From CADDYT01 sp035294125 (lineage in GTDB: Bacteria > Chloroflexota > Ktedonobacteria > Ktedonobacterales > Ktedonobacteraceae): a stretch of DNA of 64,000 bases. The translations under genes and the position numbers were made by a program. Below are positions 1 through 8,470 of this stretch, piece by piece (within the stretch, counting starts at the first letter, position 1; each line of letters starts with the position of its first letter). Location: assembly GCA_035294125.1 (NCBI GenBank), contig DATGLM010000084.1, positions 1-64,000 on the forward strand. Direction: 5' to 3'. The notes below the pieces were generated by a model that saw only the letters and a list, made by a program, of their open reading frames with translations, was not told where the DNA came from and made no database searches.

Positions 1-262
1 CCCACACGGGCCAGAGGCGGCGTCGTAAAGACTACGCTGGGGATCCCCCTGTAGTTCGGCGTGTGCCGGTTGCCCTCCAGCAGGTTGCTGGCCACGATGC
101 CTCCCTGCATCCCCGCCACCGGTGTCAGGGGGAACCCGCCGGATTGCTCACGCTTTGCAGGTAGTCGTTGACGGAGACGCCGTCCTGCTCGCGTGCGACG
201 CCTGCAGCCTCCAGGTCGAGGTCGTCGATCTCCGGCACGCGCCCGGCGGCATGCACCACCTG
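1..262 (-). pseudogene. Remnant of FAD-dependent pyridine nucleotide-disulfide oxidoreductase
   Basis: The minus strand reads as the C-terminal half of a mercuric/glutathione-reductase-type flavoprotein. From about 262 the frame gives VVHAAGRVPEIDDLDLEAAG and reaches DYLQSVSNPAG before a stop near 141. In another frame it resumes as FPLTPVAGMQGGIVASNLLE and runs to the window edge. In this family a short stretch holding the second FAD-binding motif (the usual AAGD-type sequence) lies between SNPA and GFPLTPVA. That stretch is missing here, and the deletion also breaks the frame. The 5' half is absent beyond 262, where unrelated sequence begins. The gene continues left of the window. The family is clear from motif order. 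That it is inactive is inferred from the frameshift, the lost FAD motif and the missing N-terminal FAD/NAD domains. Confidence 0.75.
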
Positions 263-449
263 TTTACGCTAACGTGCAAACTACCCTTTTGTTAAGCTTG
301 ACTCTACCCAGGAACGCAAAGAAATCCTCAAAGTGTTCATCTCCCAGGCTCCCCACAGTTAATCAAGCTACCCACTCCAATTGATGGGATAGTTGGCTTT
401 CGGTAGCTCACCGATGCTGGGCATGACGACAAAGCAGCACATGTGAGAT

Positions 450-940
450 TCACGAGGGGGCTTCGCTCTGCGACCTCATGAGTCTAGGAAAGAGAAAAGT
501 TGGTCCTACAGTCAAGAAGGCACCTACTGTCACAATACCTACTATCGTTCCGATGGCGAAGTCTGCGCTGGTCATGAGGTGCTGGCCGAGGCCATATCGG
601 ATCAAGAGATAATAGACAACCACATAGAGTAGACTTGAGACCAGGCCCGGTGAGTAGGTGTTCCGTCGAATGGTCCAATAGAGGTGGACGGTAGCAACAT
701 GGGTGACAAACCCTGCTACCCAGAGGAGTGGGAGGGTGATCCAATGGCCACCAAGACTGTCAAAGAGCAAATTGCTGACCGCAATCAGAGCAATGGCCCC
801 TGCGTTAAACCAAAAGAACATTCGCATGGTATAGACAGGCCAGAAGTTCTCTGCGATCCACTGCACGAACCCACCGTTGATAAGTGTTTCGTCAAGAAGG
901 TGAATAATGTATGACGCGAATAATGCCCAGAAGAGCAAAA
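450..940 (-). pseudogene. 5'-truncated HXXEE-like multipass membrane protein
   Basis: The frame encodes a hydrophobic protein with about five membrane segments. It opens with RLLLFWALFASYIIHLLDE, where HLLDE resembles the HXXEE motif of the HXXEE-domain family, and ends in a short polar tail. The open frame continues 5' to 1076, but those extra 45 or so residues are only the antisense-frame reading of an IS3 transposase, so the native N-terminus is gone. The junction with the insertion sequence lies near 940, where transposase similarity stops and the membrane-protein frame takes over. No promoter or start codon of its own is visible. Function is unknown. The HXXEE assignment rests on one motif and the membrane topology and is tentative. 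Confidence 0.5.
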
Positions 941-1450
941 GGCGGTGAGCGTGAGCGAGGTGGTCATCTCGTGGGAGAGATGCCAGCCCACATAGCGACG
1001 GGAGAAAGCATCGAGAATGCAAGCCAGATACACAAATGCTTGCCTCAAGCGGATAGAGGTCAGGTCGGCTCCCCACGCTTGATCAGGAGCCGTTAGCACC
1101 AGACCGGCCAGTTCGTTGGGAGAGACGGGAAAGCCATGCCGCGAATCGGTCGTCTGAACCACAAAACGTTTTTTCAGATGACACAGCAAGCTCTCTTGCC
1201 GCATGACGCGCAAGACTCGCTTGTGATTGATCATCTGTCCCTGTCGCCCCGACTCATGGGTCACTCGTCGATAGCCATAGCCGGGAAATTGCAGGATGAT
1301 GCCCTCGATCTCATCTCGCAAGGCAATCTCCTTTTCATCTTCAGTCGGTGCAGCCATCTGCTCATAGTACCAACTGCGGCTGATTCCAAACAGCTCACAG
1401 AGTCGCTGAACTGACAGGTCGGGATGTTCTTGATAGGCAGCAGTGATCAT
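940..1450 (-). pseudogene. IS3-family transposase OrfB (integrase core), truncated
   Basis: The frame starts at ATG 1450 with MITAAYQEHPDLSVQRLCEL and contains the HTH_21-like YGYRR segment. The rve integrase core follows, with the first acidic residue in WGADLTSI and the second in CILDAFSRRYVGW. Similarity ends after HEMTTSLTLTA near 940. The downstream residues are a frame-shadow of the neighbouring membrane gene. The third catalytic Glu and the C-terminal end are therefore missing, and the protein cannot be an active DDE transposase. The ATGA at 1447-1450 joins the expected stop of orfA to the start of orfB, a usual IS3 arrangement. Confidence 0.75.
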
Positions 1451-1736
1451 CGTGTGTCTTTCTGCGATTCCATGCGCTGAAGTGCTTTTTTAACACGGCA
1501 TTTTCCAGAGCCAATTGCCCACAGAAGCGTTCAAGTTCAGCCACCCGCTGCTCCGACGGTGAGGTCGTCGCTTCGCTCGTCGACTGAAAAGCGGCTTCTC
1601 CGCGCTCTTGATACTCCTTGCGCCAACATGACAACAGGCTCTCTGCCAGGTCATATTCGCGGCAAACTTGCGCTGGTCGTTTCTGTCCGCTGGCGATTTG
1701 GCGCACCACCTCTCATTTAAACTCGCGACTATGCAT
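1447..1736 (-). pseudogene. IS3-family transposase OrfA (HTH), nonsense and frame-broken
   Basis: A typical IS3 OrfA starts at ATG 1736 (MHSREFK), but codon 8 is TGA at 1713-1715 where related proteins have Trp. The frame then continues EVVRQIASGQKRPAQVCREY and a leucine-zipper-like segment ending LALENAVLKK. At the A6G run (about 1485-1493) the zero frame goes out of register. Shifting by one base restores the expected tail ALQRMESQKDTR and a TGA that overlaps the orfB start. The register problem is either a lost A or an A-AAA-AAG slippery site. The nonsense codon alone makes this copy defective unless translation restarts at GTG 1709. Confidence 0.7.
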
Positions 1737-1740
1737 CCTC

Positions 1741-2430
1741 TCAGGTAATTGCGCACAGCGGTTTCCGAGCCAGAGTAGCCCTGGGCACGGATAGCCTGGT
1801 AGAGAGCAGCGATGCGGACGCACGTTTCAAATCGGTATGGTGCCGCGCCAGGACTTTCTCCAATGCCTCGCCCACATTGTGGAGGATGTGCCAGCGATCA
1901 GCGACCTGAAGCGCCTGAGGAGCTCCACGAGTGGCCCCATCAGCAAAGGTCGTGCCACGGTCCCGACTGATGAGCTCTAGCTCTGTCCCTTGCGCCAGGC
2001 CCATGCATCGACTCCTAACACTTTGACTGGAGGGGGGGTGGGCAAGGGACCATGACGAAAGCAGACGCAAGAGGGTCGAAGCACTACACGTCATGGCCAG
2101 CTTTTTGCTGAGGCGCGCACCGGCTTCACCACCTCCCTCCTCTCCGAGTTGTCGTAGATTCTCGCCTAAGCGAGACGTCCGCTACGCGTAAGGCAAGAGG
2201 AAGCCAGGTAAGGGTTCTGCAAACGTCTTGCGTGGGCATGCGCCATTGGAGCAGCGAAAATGGCGCATGCGGAGCTGCAGCGAAATCCGTCGCCCGCTTG
2301 AGGGCAGATCCATCGGGCGACGGATGTAATAGCTATGCACCCGTGATGAAGCCTGTTGACAGTCAGGGCAACAGGCGCTAGAGGTCGTAGCACGGGCAAT
2401 AAGTTGTCTTTTACCCTGCTCCTGGCTCAT
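1741..2430 (-). pseudogene. ISL3-family transposase, multiply disrupted
   Basis: The frame starts at ATG 2430 and encodes the zinc-finger N-terminus of ISL3 transposases, CCPDCQQ followed by RMRHFRCSNGACPRKTF. It then hits a TAG after FLLPYA (about 2182-2184). The same frame goes on as RLGENLRQLGEEGGG and KLAMTCSASTLLRLL. It then needs a one-base shift to read PTPPPVKVLGVDAWAWRKG, the start of the DDE domain. A deletion follows, and the original frame resumes with ELISRDRGTTFADG and VADRWHILHN. The sequence ends at 1741 next to the IS3 remnant, without the C-terminal half. With a nonsense codon, a frameshift, an internal deletion and 3' truncation, no active enzyme can be made. Confidence 0.75.
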
Positions 2431-2481
2431 ACCACATCATTGTAGTAATGCCAGGTAAGAAGAGAAATAGCTTTAACAGCT

Positions 2482-3243
2482 CTACAGAGCACTGATTGTT
2501 GCTTCGTCGAGGGCACCCCCTTGTGAAGGGGAGACGCTCTTGTTCACAAGCGGAAGGAAGAGCGAGACGGCAGTGGCAAACGCCAGCACTTTTGAGATCA
2601 TGTTCAGGACAATCGGGAGGGGAGCCAACGGATACGCAAAGCCAAACCATGCCCAGACCGCGAAGATCAAAAACATTCCCGCCAGGCAGAACAGGGTATA
2701 TCTCGACAGCCTCATTAAAGGGGATAACGCGAGCATCGCAAAACTGGTGAGCTCGATGAGGAAGAGTGGTAAAAAGAAGAGCAAGGTAAACAGCGCTCCA
2801 GGAGTGGGAGGATACGTGTGCCCCATTACGATGAGATCGAATGGCAGTTCAAAGATCATCGGGGCAGCGATGGTTCCGACAATGGCACTGCCAACCGCGA
2901 CCCGGAAGCTACTCCGCCCCGACATGGCAATGATCACGAAAAAGGCAAGCGCCGCTGAGGCCAGGGTAACGGGAGTGATAGGATCTCCCGGTTCTATGAT
3001 ATGCCCCTCCTGTTGAGTGAGCGCAAGTGCATATGTGCCTGCTGCAACCAGGAATGCGAGCACAGATACCATCAAGATCACGACGAGCAAAACGCCGACA
3101 AACTTTCCCGGTCTTTTGACTTCTACAGGATGACGTAATCGAAAGGCTAAGTACACCAGAACACCCGTGACGATAAACAATGCTACTGCCAACACGATGG
3201 CGCTGCCCCCTGTATAGGGACTCCAGGTTCCGCTGTGACTCAT
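2482..3243 (-). CDS. Seven-TM membrane protein of unknown function
   Basis: A 253-residue protein with about seven hydrophobic segments and short polar loops. It begins MSHSGTWSPYTGG and ends in a polar tail VNKSVSPSQGG. No catalytic motif or known family signature is visible. The chosen start is ATG 3243, because GGAGGT lies just upstream. An in-frame ATG at 3255 has no good ribosome binding site and would add MEVA. The gene stands alone, between the transposase graveyard downstream and a 600-base upstream region holding a perfect 12-bp inverted repeat at 3411-3437 that may control it. Expected location is the cytoplasmic membrane. Confidence 0.7.
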   Translation of the reverse strand: MSHSGTWSPYTGGSAIVLAVALFIVTGVLVYLAFRLRHPVEVKRPGKFVGVLLVVILMVSVLAFLVAAGTYALALTQQEGHIIEPGDPITPVTLASAALAFFVIIAMSGRSSFRVAVGSAIVGTIAAPMIFELPFDLIVMGHTYPPTPGALFTLLFFLPLFLIELTSFAMLALSPLMRLSRYTLFCLAGMFLIFAVWAWFGFAYPLAPLPIVLNMISKVLAFATAVSLFLPLVNKSVSPSQGGALDEATISAL

Positions 3244-3410
3244 GGCTACCTCCATACTCTGCCAGAAAGAAGAAGCTCTTCTAGAGGAGCCTTACAGGCA
3301 AGCCGCCTCCCACTGAAAACGCTACATCAGCCTGGAACGCAACTTTCCCCCTGCTCGGAGAATCCTTCCTCGTTCACCTCTTCAATATTCGTTCTGTTAT
3401 TGCTATTTGC

Positions 3411-3437
3411 TATTAGCAATATAACATATTGCTAATA
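3411..3437. promoter_or_regulatory. Perfect 12-bp inverted repeat, candidate operator
   Basis: TATTAGCAATAT and its exact reverse complement ATATTGCTAATA are separated by AAC. A partial extra copy, TTGCTATTTGC, lies just left at about 3400-3410. The element sits 168 bases upstream of the start of the minus-strand membrane protein gene, in AT-rich DNA. Symmetry, arm length and the central 3-base spacer fit a dimeric repressor site, for example TetR, MarR or GntR type. The regulator is not identified and no regulator gene adjoins it. Confidence 0.5.
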
Positions 3438-3555
3438 AATTTTCAAGAGCTGAACCACCGAGTTTCGCCGGTTTTAAGGAATTCCTCACAAGGATGGAAA
3501 AACCGCTATGAAAAATGGGCAGGAAGAAGGGTAAGTCTCAACTGGAGACGATAGA

Positions 3556-3750
3556 ATGAGCATTGGCCGTCCAGTTGGGAGAATGCTTATCTGGAACCCT
3601 CAGACCTTTTCGGTTCAGAAATGCTGGTTTAAAGATGGGCCAACCGGCAAGAAGCGGCGACAAATTGACACCGTATATCGCGGGCGAAGCGAAATCGAAG
3701 TGGCGTTAAACTGGACTCCACCATCAGAGAGTGAATATTTTTCACGTTGA
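3556..3750 (+). CDS. Possible small hypothetical protein
   Basis: A 64-residue frame starting MSIGRPVGRMLIWNPQ and ending EYFSR. It has a plausible GGAG sequence eight bases before the ATG. The region 3244-3839 otherwise contains only the inverted repeat and a hairpin. I recognise no family, and an overlapping minus-strand frame at 3615-3803 is equally long, so this may be chance. It is listed because it fills a gap and has a usable ribosome binding site. Confidence 0.2.
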   Translation: MSIGRPVGRMLIWNPQTFSVQKCWFKDGPTGKKRRQIDTVYRGRSEIEVALNWTPPSESEYFSR

Positions 3751-3765
3751 TGCAAGCAGAGTAAG

Positions 3766-3797
3766 GCGGGAGCGCATTCATTGGAATGCGCTCCCGC
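3766..3797 (-). terminator. Strong hairpin downstream of the sedolisin gene
   Basis: GCGGGAGCGCATTC pairs perfectly over 14 bp with 3784-3797 around an ATTG loop. It lies 43 bases past the stop of the minus-strand peptidase. No clear U-tract follows on the minus strand, so it is either a non-canonical terminator or an mRNA-stabilising 3' structure. Confidence 0.45.
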
Positions 3798-3839
3798 TGC
3801 CATTATAGGTCAATAGCCTTAGTCGATAAAGCCAGGCTC

Positions 3840-5222
3840 TTATCCCTCAAATTGAGTGATATCCTGGATCAGGTTCGTAGCGTTGGGAGAACCCCAGCCA
3901 GTGACGGGATCCCAGCCGGGGGCCGCGTGATAGCCGGGGATACCGTCCTGGCTGTTGTTGCCAATGGTTACGTCGTGGTAGGTGAATGAGCGCTGGCTGC
4001 TGTTGCCAATAGCGTAGAGCGCGGGGTTGATGAAGCCGAGGGGATGACCGGCATACTGGTTGCCGTCCGCAATGATACCAGCCCACTGCGGCGAACCTTC
4101 GCTCGTTCCCGCGACGAGATACCAACCGGCTTGACCTGGGATGAAGCTCAGGTAGAAGAGGATAGGTGTACCGCCGGAAGCATTGTAGGAGATATCGGGT
4201 ACGCCGCGATAGCCCTTGAGAATTGCCTGATCCGAGCTATTGAGATTCTTTACCTGATAATCAGGCTCTGCCCAGTACTGGCTGACGCCACCGCCGGAAC
4301 CACTCCAGGCGGTTTCGGCCTGATAGCGTCCATCCGTCGTCGCGTAGAGGTTCGTGCCACCAACGGCAGTGACATAGGGTGAGGAGGCAGGAAAATTAAC
4401 CGTGGGGAAGGGATAGATCTTCCCACTATCATTCGGGTTGGCATCGCCTCCATCACCGCTTGACCCAAAAACGGTCACGTGATCGGCAGCCGCCTGCTTG
4501 TAGAAGTCGTTGAAGCTGGCGAGCACTTGCCGACCACCAGGATAGAACAAGGTATTTTCGGTCGCGGCCCAGCTCTGGGAGATGATCTTGCCGATATTCT
4601 TGTCTAGAGCGTATTGCTCCAGGAACAGAAACTGCGGCATGCCCTGCATACCTTCTGTCTCAGGCACAGGACTGGTCATCAAGGCAATATTCGCGCCGGG
4701 AGCCATTGCATGGGCCCACTCGACATCGAGCGTGGTTTCGACGGCCCAGCCGATCATGTTGCCATTGTTGGGATTGAATGGCTTCGTACCGAGAGGCGCG
4801 TAAATCTTGAACGAGGGGGGATCAGGAATGCCAAAGGCCGAATCGAAAGAGTGGAGGTCACTTTGAATAGTGGGACTGCCAAACGAGTCAATGATGATGA
4901 TGGTCTGGCCGCTGCCATCATCGCCCATATTGAGCAGGCCATCGACATTATAGGCCTTGCGCAACTCGAATGGATTGTAACAGGGGACGCCATCGGCCTT
5001 ACGACACTGTTTATCTGTTGGTGGCGGCGTTACGCTGCCTTGCACAAAACTATATGGCTGGCCCCGGAAGTTCCAGGGAGTTACCCCCATACGAGGGGAG
5101 ACGCCAGCAGCCTTTGTGGAAGCACCGGCAAAATGCACGAAGCTCAGGCCGAGGACGAGGGCCAGGACGAGAAATGAGAGAGCAACGCGCCACCAGGATT
5201 TGAAGATCCAAATGCGTTTCAA
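3840..5222 (-). CDS. Sedolisin-family (S53) serine-carboxyl peptidase, secreted
   Basis: A 460-residue protein. An N-terminal hydrophobic segment (about 12-34) is a signal peptide or membrane anchor. A short linker and the S53 catalytic domain (about 80-460) follow. The catalytic set is intact: Glu162 and Asp166 in VETTLDVEWAH, oxyanion Asp257 in FGSSGDGGD, and Ser374 in AGTSEGSPQWAG. The C-terminal GWDPVTGWGSPN segment matches the calcium-binding end of the family. The usual activation propeptide of roughly 170-200 residues is missing: only about 45 residues separate the signal from the catalytic domain. The start is TTG 5222 with AAAGGTG eight bases upstream. Expected activity is acid-type endopeptidase outside the cell. 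The gene is monocistronic, divergent from the PrsW-like gene. Confidence 0.88.
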   Translation of the reverse strand: MKRIWIFKSWWRVALSFLVLALVLGLSFVHFAGASTKAAGVSPRMGVTPWNFRGQPYSFVQGSVTPPPTDKQCRKADGVPCYNPFELRKAYNVDGLLNMGDDGSGQTIIIIDSFGSPTIQSDLHSFDSAFGIPDPPSFKIYAPLGTKPFNPNNGNMIGWAVETTLDVEWAHAMAPGANIALMTSPVPETEGMQGMPQFLFLEQYALDKNIGKIISQSWAATENTLFYPGGRQVLASFNDFYKQAAADHVTVFGSSGDGGDANPNDSGKIYPFPTVNFPASSPYVTAVGGTNLYATTDGRYQAETAWSGSGGGVSQYWAEPDYQVKNLNSSDQAILKGYRGVPDISYNASGGTPILFYLSFIPGQAGWYLVAGTSEGSPQWAGIIADGNQYAGHPLGFINPALYAIGNSSQRSFTYHDVTIGNNSQDGIPGYHAAPGWDPVTGWGSPNATNLIQDITQFEG

Positions 5223-5471
5223 TTCTTTGCACCTTTCTCTAAAAATAGCTGGCGATTTGCATACAGTGAAGGTACTACTGAAGAATTTACCATTCCTGAT
5301 TATAGCTGAGAAATGAGACGAATGGAGTTACAATATCATAGAGAAACGGTTGCAAATGGCTCAATCTGGTTATGATTTCCTCTTCGAGGAGGTACCCTTA
5401 TACTTTCTGACAGCTCTATTCGTATGTACTAGGAGAGACATGCTCAGTCTTGAAGAGAAGGGAGAATGTGT

Positions 5472-6356
5472 ATGTATCAGCCAAATTTTGCCCCACCCGG
5501 CATGCAGCCAGCCCAAAATCCACCGCAGAGGAGAACGACCTGGCTCAGAGTTCTGCTCATTGGCATTGTACTTTTTATCGTCACTACTATTGTCATGTTC
5601 TGGACCAACAATTCCAATCTCTATCCCACAGTTATCCTGATTGGAAACTTTCTCGTACCGGTCACCTTTGTCGCATTCCTGTACAACCACCGGCACCTGA
5701 GCACGCTGCGCCTGGAAAGTGTGGCTATTTGCTTTGTCGTCGGCGGTATTCTGGGTGTGCTTGGTGCCTCGATCCTGGAATCGCTGCTGCTGCCTCATTC
5801 AGCAAACCCCAATCAGGGCATACCTCTGGGCAGCGGACTGCTTGTCGGCTTCATCGAGGAAGGCTGTAAGATTGCGGCCTTAATGATTCTGGCACGACGC
5901 ATGCGCCACACTTCGGAGATGGATGGGTTGCTGCTGGGCGGCGCTGTCGGAATGGGCTTTGCCGCCCTGGAAAGCACGGGCTACGCCTTCACAGTCTTTC
6001 TGCTCAGCCACGGCGTCGTGGGGGCCTCGGTTGTGGAAACAGTGATTCGCGGCCTGCTGGCACCCTTTGGCCACGGTGTCTGGACCGGCGTTCTCGGTGC
6101 CGTCCTGTTTCGCGAAAGCAGCAAGACCAACCACTATCGCATCACCCCTCTGGTCATCGTGACCTATATCGCTGTCTCCCTCTTACACGGATTCTGGGAC
6201 GGCCTTCCCCAAACCATCTTTTTCGTTATTCCGCCCGGCATTCCCATTTCCGTCACCATCATCGTGCTAAGCATCATCGGTATCAGCCTGCTCGTCTTCG
6301 TCTTCAAACGAGCAGAGGCCCGGCAATTACAGGAAATACGCGCAACAACTCCATAG
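5472..6356 (+). CDS. PrsW-family intramembrane metalloprotease
   Basis: A 294-residue multipass membrane protein with about eight hydrophobic segments and a Pro-rich cytoplasmic start (YQPNFAPPGMQPAQNPPQ). The PrsW signature EEGCKIAALM (EExxK, Glu129-Glu130-Lys133) is followed by GAVGMGFAALESTGYAF, then HGVWTGVLGA, then LLHGFWDGLP. Together these give the conserved Glu/His set thought to bind the metal. Family members cleave anti-sigma factors or other membrane proteins; the substrate here is unknown and no anti-sigma factor gene adjoins. ATG 5472 is preferred over ATG 5466 because GGGAG lies seven bases before it. The gene is monocistronic, divergent from the sedolisin gene, and is followed by a REP-like palindrome. 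Confidence 0.85.
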   Translation: MYQPNFAPPGMQPAQNPPQRRTTWLRVLLIGIVLFIVTTIVMFWTNNSNLYPTVILIGNFLVPVTFVAFLYNHRHLSTLRLESVAICFVVGGILGVLGASILESLLLPHSANPNQGIPLGSGLLVGFIEEGCKIAALMILARRMRHTSEMDGLLLGGAVGMGFAALESTGYAFTVFLLSHGVVGASVVETVIRGLLAPFGHGVWTGVLGAVLFRESSKTNHYRITPLVIVTYIAVSLLHGFWDGLPQTIFFVIPPGIPISVTIIVLSIIGISLLVFVFKRAEARQLQEIRATTP

Positions 6357-6366
6357 GAGTCGGACG

Positions 6367-6395
6367 TGTCATCCTTCGCTGCGCTCAGCATGACA
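6367..6395. repeat. REP-like palindrome, copy 1
   Basis: A 29-base element begins TGTCATCCTTCGCTGCG and ends CAGCATGACA, so its ends are inverted copies. Related copies occur at 37058-37189 and 53079-53108, all between genes. Such TGTCAT/ATGACA elements behave like REP sequences in other bacteria. Here it sits just after the PrsW-like gene and before the convergent GH127 gene end. Confidence 0.6.
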
Positions 6396-6432
6396 TGACC
6401 GTATTGCTTTCTTAACAGTATGGAATCTCGTC

Positions 6433-8364
6433 CTACCTCTCTCGCAGCCAGACGAGCATCTCACCCGATTGCCGGTTATCCCAGGCGTAATACGGGATAG
6501 CGGTAATCGGCGTGGGATGTTGCGTAGGAGGCTGCGAGCGATAGAGTGCTACTCCCCAATCGCTGTCATCCTCGACCAGCGCAGGGCCGTGTATCACCTC
6601 AACGCCGCCCAGCAGCTCCGGCTGAAACCGGGCGCTCAGTTCCGCGTCCTGTGGCAAAAGAATACGCTGCAACGGCACGCGCCGGTCGGCCTGATCAACC
6701 CCTTCCAGGCAGTAGACGAGCGGGCCGCGCTTAAGGGCCACACGTCCGACGTCCTGAAGCACATCAGGGTGCGCATGCATGCGCGCAACGGGCATTGCCA
6801 GTACGAGTTCCACACAATCACCCTGTTGCCAGAGACGTTCAACACGTACATAGCCCTGTTGCACGTTGGCGGCAATATCAATTGCCTCGCCATTGACGCT
6901 GAGATGCGCCTCATGACACCAGCCGGGAATACGCAACTTCAGCCCAAAAGCGGCAGGCTCATCCATAGCGAACCGGAATGTGATCGTGCCATTCCAGGGA
7001 TAGTCTGTCTCCTGCCGCAGAGTAAAGACCTGCCCGCCCACCCTCACCCGTGCCGCAGACCGGATATAGAGGTGGACAGCAAGATCGCGCTCGTTAGCTG
7101 CGTAGATGTACAGGCCGAGTGAAGCGAGCAGGCGGGCGATATTGGGAGGACAGCAGGCGCACTCAAACCAGCCTTGACGATGATGCGCGCCCCGGCTGGC
7201 AAGAGGATTATCATAAAAGAAGGTTTCGCCATCAAGCGAGACGCCGCTGAGAACGCTGTTGTAGAGCGCGGCTTCCAGCATGTCGGCATAGCGCCCATCA
7301 CACTCAAGCTGGAGCAGGCGATGATTCCAGAAAACGAGGCCGATGGCGGCGCACGTCTCCGCGTAGGCCGTCTCATTTGGCAGGTCATAATCGGCGGAGA
7401 AGCCCTCGTTATATGGTGATGAGCCAATACCGCCGGTGATATAGGTGCGTCTTGTACAAAGGTGCTGCCAGAGCCGTTCGCAGGCTGCAAGCAGGCTGTC
7501 ATCGCCGAGTTCACGGGCAAGGTCGGTCATGGCGCTGTAGAGATACATGGCGCGCACAGCATGGCCCGTAACCTCCCGTTGCTCGCGTACAGGAAGATGG
7601 GACTGATTATACTCGTAGGTTCCCGCCCAGTACGTTGCCGGGTCTTCACCGCGCAGGCGCGCCTCCTCATCATAATAATGGGGTTCGCGACCACGTTCCT
7701 CCACGAAATACTGGCTAAGACGCAGATAGCGCTGCTCTCCGGTGACGCGGTAGAGCTTTACCAGCGCCAGTTCGATCTCCTCGTGGCCGGGATAACCGCA
7801 CTTCTTGCCGGGTTCGGGGCCGAAGACGCTGTCAATATGGTCGGCGTAGCGGATGAGGATATCCAGTAAGTTCCGTTTGCCGGTGGCCTGGAAATGGGCA
7901 ACAGCAGCTTCGATGAGATGACCGGCGCAGTACAGCTCGTGCAGGTCGCGCAAGTTCGTCCAGCGCTTCGCAGGCTCGACGGCGATGAAATGGGAGTTGA
8001 GATAGCCATCGGGCTGTTGAGCCGCCGCCAGCAGGCCAACCACCTCGTCAACCTGCTCTTCCAGTATCGGGTCGGGATGCGTCCCCAGGCTATAACTCGC
8101 TGCCTCAAGCCACTTAGCGATATCCGAATCCCAGAAGACATGCGGCACCGGCACCTCACCCGGCTTCCAGTTCAGCCGCAGGGCATCGATACGCCCCGTC
8201 TCTTGACTCATACGATAGATATGCGGCAGTGTGTGCTCGCGATTGGCCCGCAGGCGCGGCGACCAGAAGGCATCGTCAATGCTCACATTTTTCCACGAAA
8301 CCGGCGTCAACGGTTCCGTAGCCGAGGAGGACACAGAAGGACGTTCTTCGGGTGCAGTGTACAT
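6433..8364 (-). CDS. GH127 beta-L-arabinofuranosidase
   Basis: A 643-residue cytoplasmic enzyme of glycoside hydrolase family 127, the HypBA1 type, which removes terminal beta-L-arabinofuranose from plant or hydroxyproline-linked glycans. The alpha/alpha barrel spans roughly 25-420 and C-terminal beta domains follow. Residues matching the known active site are present: Glu320 in SSPYNEGF, Glu336 and Cys338 in YAETCAA, and the Cys pair 404-405 in FECACCPPN. These form the zinc-bound nucleophilic cysteine site. There is no signal peptide, so the substrate must be imported. The ATG start has AGGAG upstream. The gene stands alone, divergent from the ornithine carbamoyltransferase gene, with no arabinose transporter nearby. 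Confidence 0.92.
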   Translation of the reverse strand: MYTAPEERPSVSSSATEPLTPVSWKNVSIDDAFWSPRLRANREHTLPHIYRMSQETGRIDALRLNWKPGEVPVPHVFWDSDIAKWLEAASYSLGTHPDPILEEQVDEVVGLLAAAQQPDGYLNSHFIAVEPAKRWTNLRDLHELYCAGHLIEAAVAHFQATGKRNLLDILIRYADHIDSVFGPEPGKKCGYPGHEEIELALVKLYRVTGEQRYLRLSQYFVEERGREPHYYDEEARLRGEDPATYWAGTYEYNQSHLPVREQREVTGHAVRAMYLYSAMTDLARELGDDSLLAACERLWQHLCTRRTYITGGIGSSPYNEGFSADYDLPNETAYAETCAAIGLVFWNHRLLQLECDGRYADMLEAALYNSVLSGVSLDGETFFYDNPLASRGAHHRQGWFECACCPPNIARLLASLGLYIYAANERDLAVHLYIRSAARVRVGGQVFTLRQETDYPWNGTITFRFAMDEPAAFGLKLRIPGWCHEAHLSVNGEAIDIAANVQQGYVRVERLWQQGDCVELVLAMPVARMHAHPDVLQDVGRVALKRGPLVYCLEGVDQADRRVPLQRILLPQDAELSARFQPELLGGVEVIHGPALVEDDSDWGVALYRSQPPTQHPTPITAIPYYAWDNRQSGEMLVWLRER

Positions 8365-8470
8365 TACCAGATTTCTCCTGATTCATTTGATCAAAGTCCA
8401 CCATGCCATGCTCTAACATGATATAATAACATCACTATATTACACCTCTACATCAGGAGAGAGAAAGACC

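Larger units (their letters stand above)
940..1740 (-). mobile_element. Degenerate IS3-family insertion sequence
   Basis: Two overlapping minus-strand reading frames in the order orfA then orfB mark an IS3-family element. The element lost the 3' part of orfB, including the last catalytic residue, where it abuts the HXXEE-like gene at about 940. Its upstream end abuts an ISL3 transposase remnant at about 1740. I could not identify terminal inverted repeats or a target duplication, as expected for a truncated copy. Confidence 0.7.

Noticed and set aside
193..384. 63-residue plus-strand frame at the left edge
   Set aside because: It runs antisense to the flavoprotein remnant and crosses its break point; composition is that of a shadow.
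8388..8427. Full sigma70 promoter for argF
   Set aside because: A TATAAT exists at 8422 but no -35 at 16-18 bases; only the -10 is mentioned.
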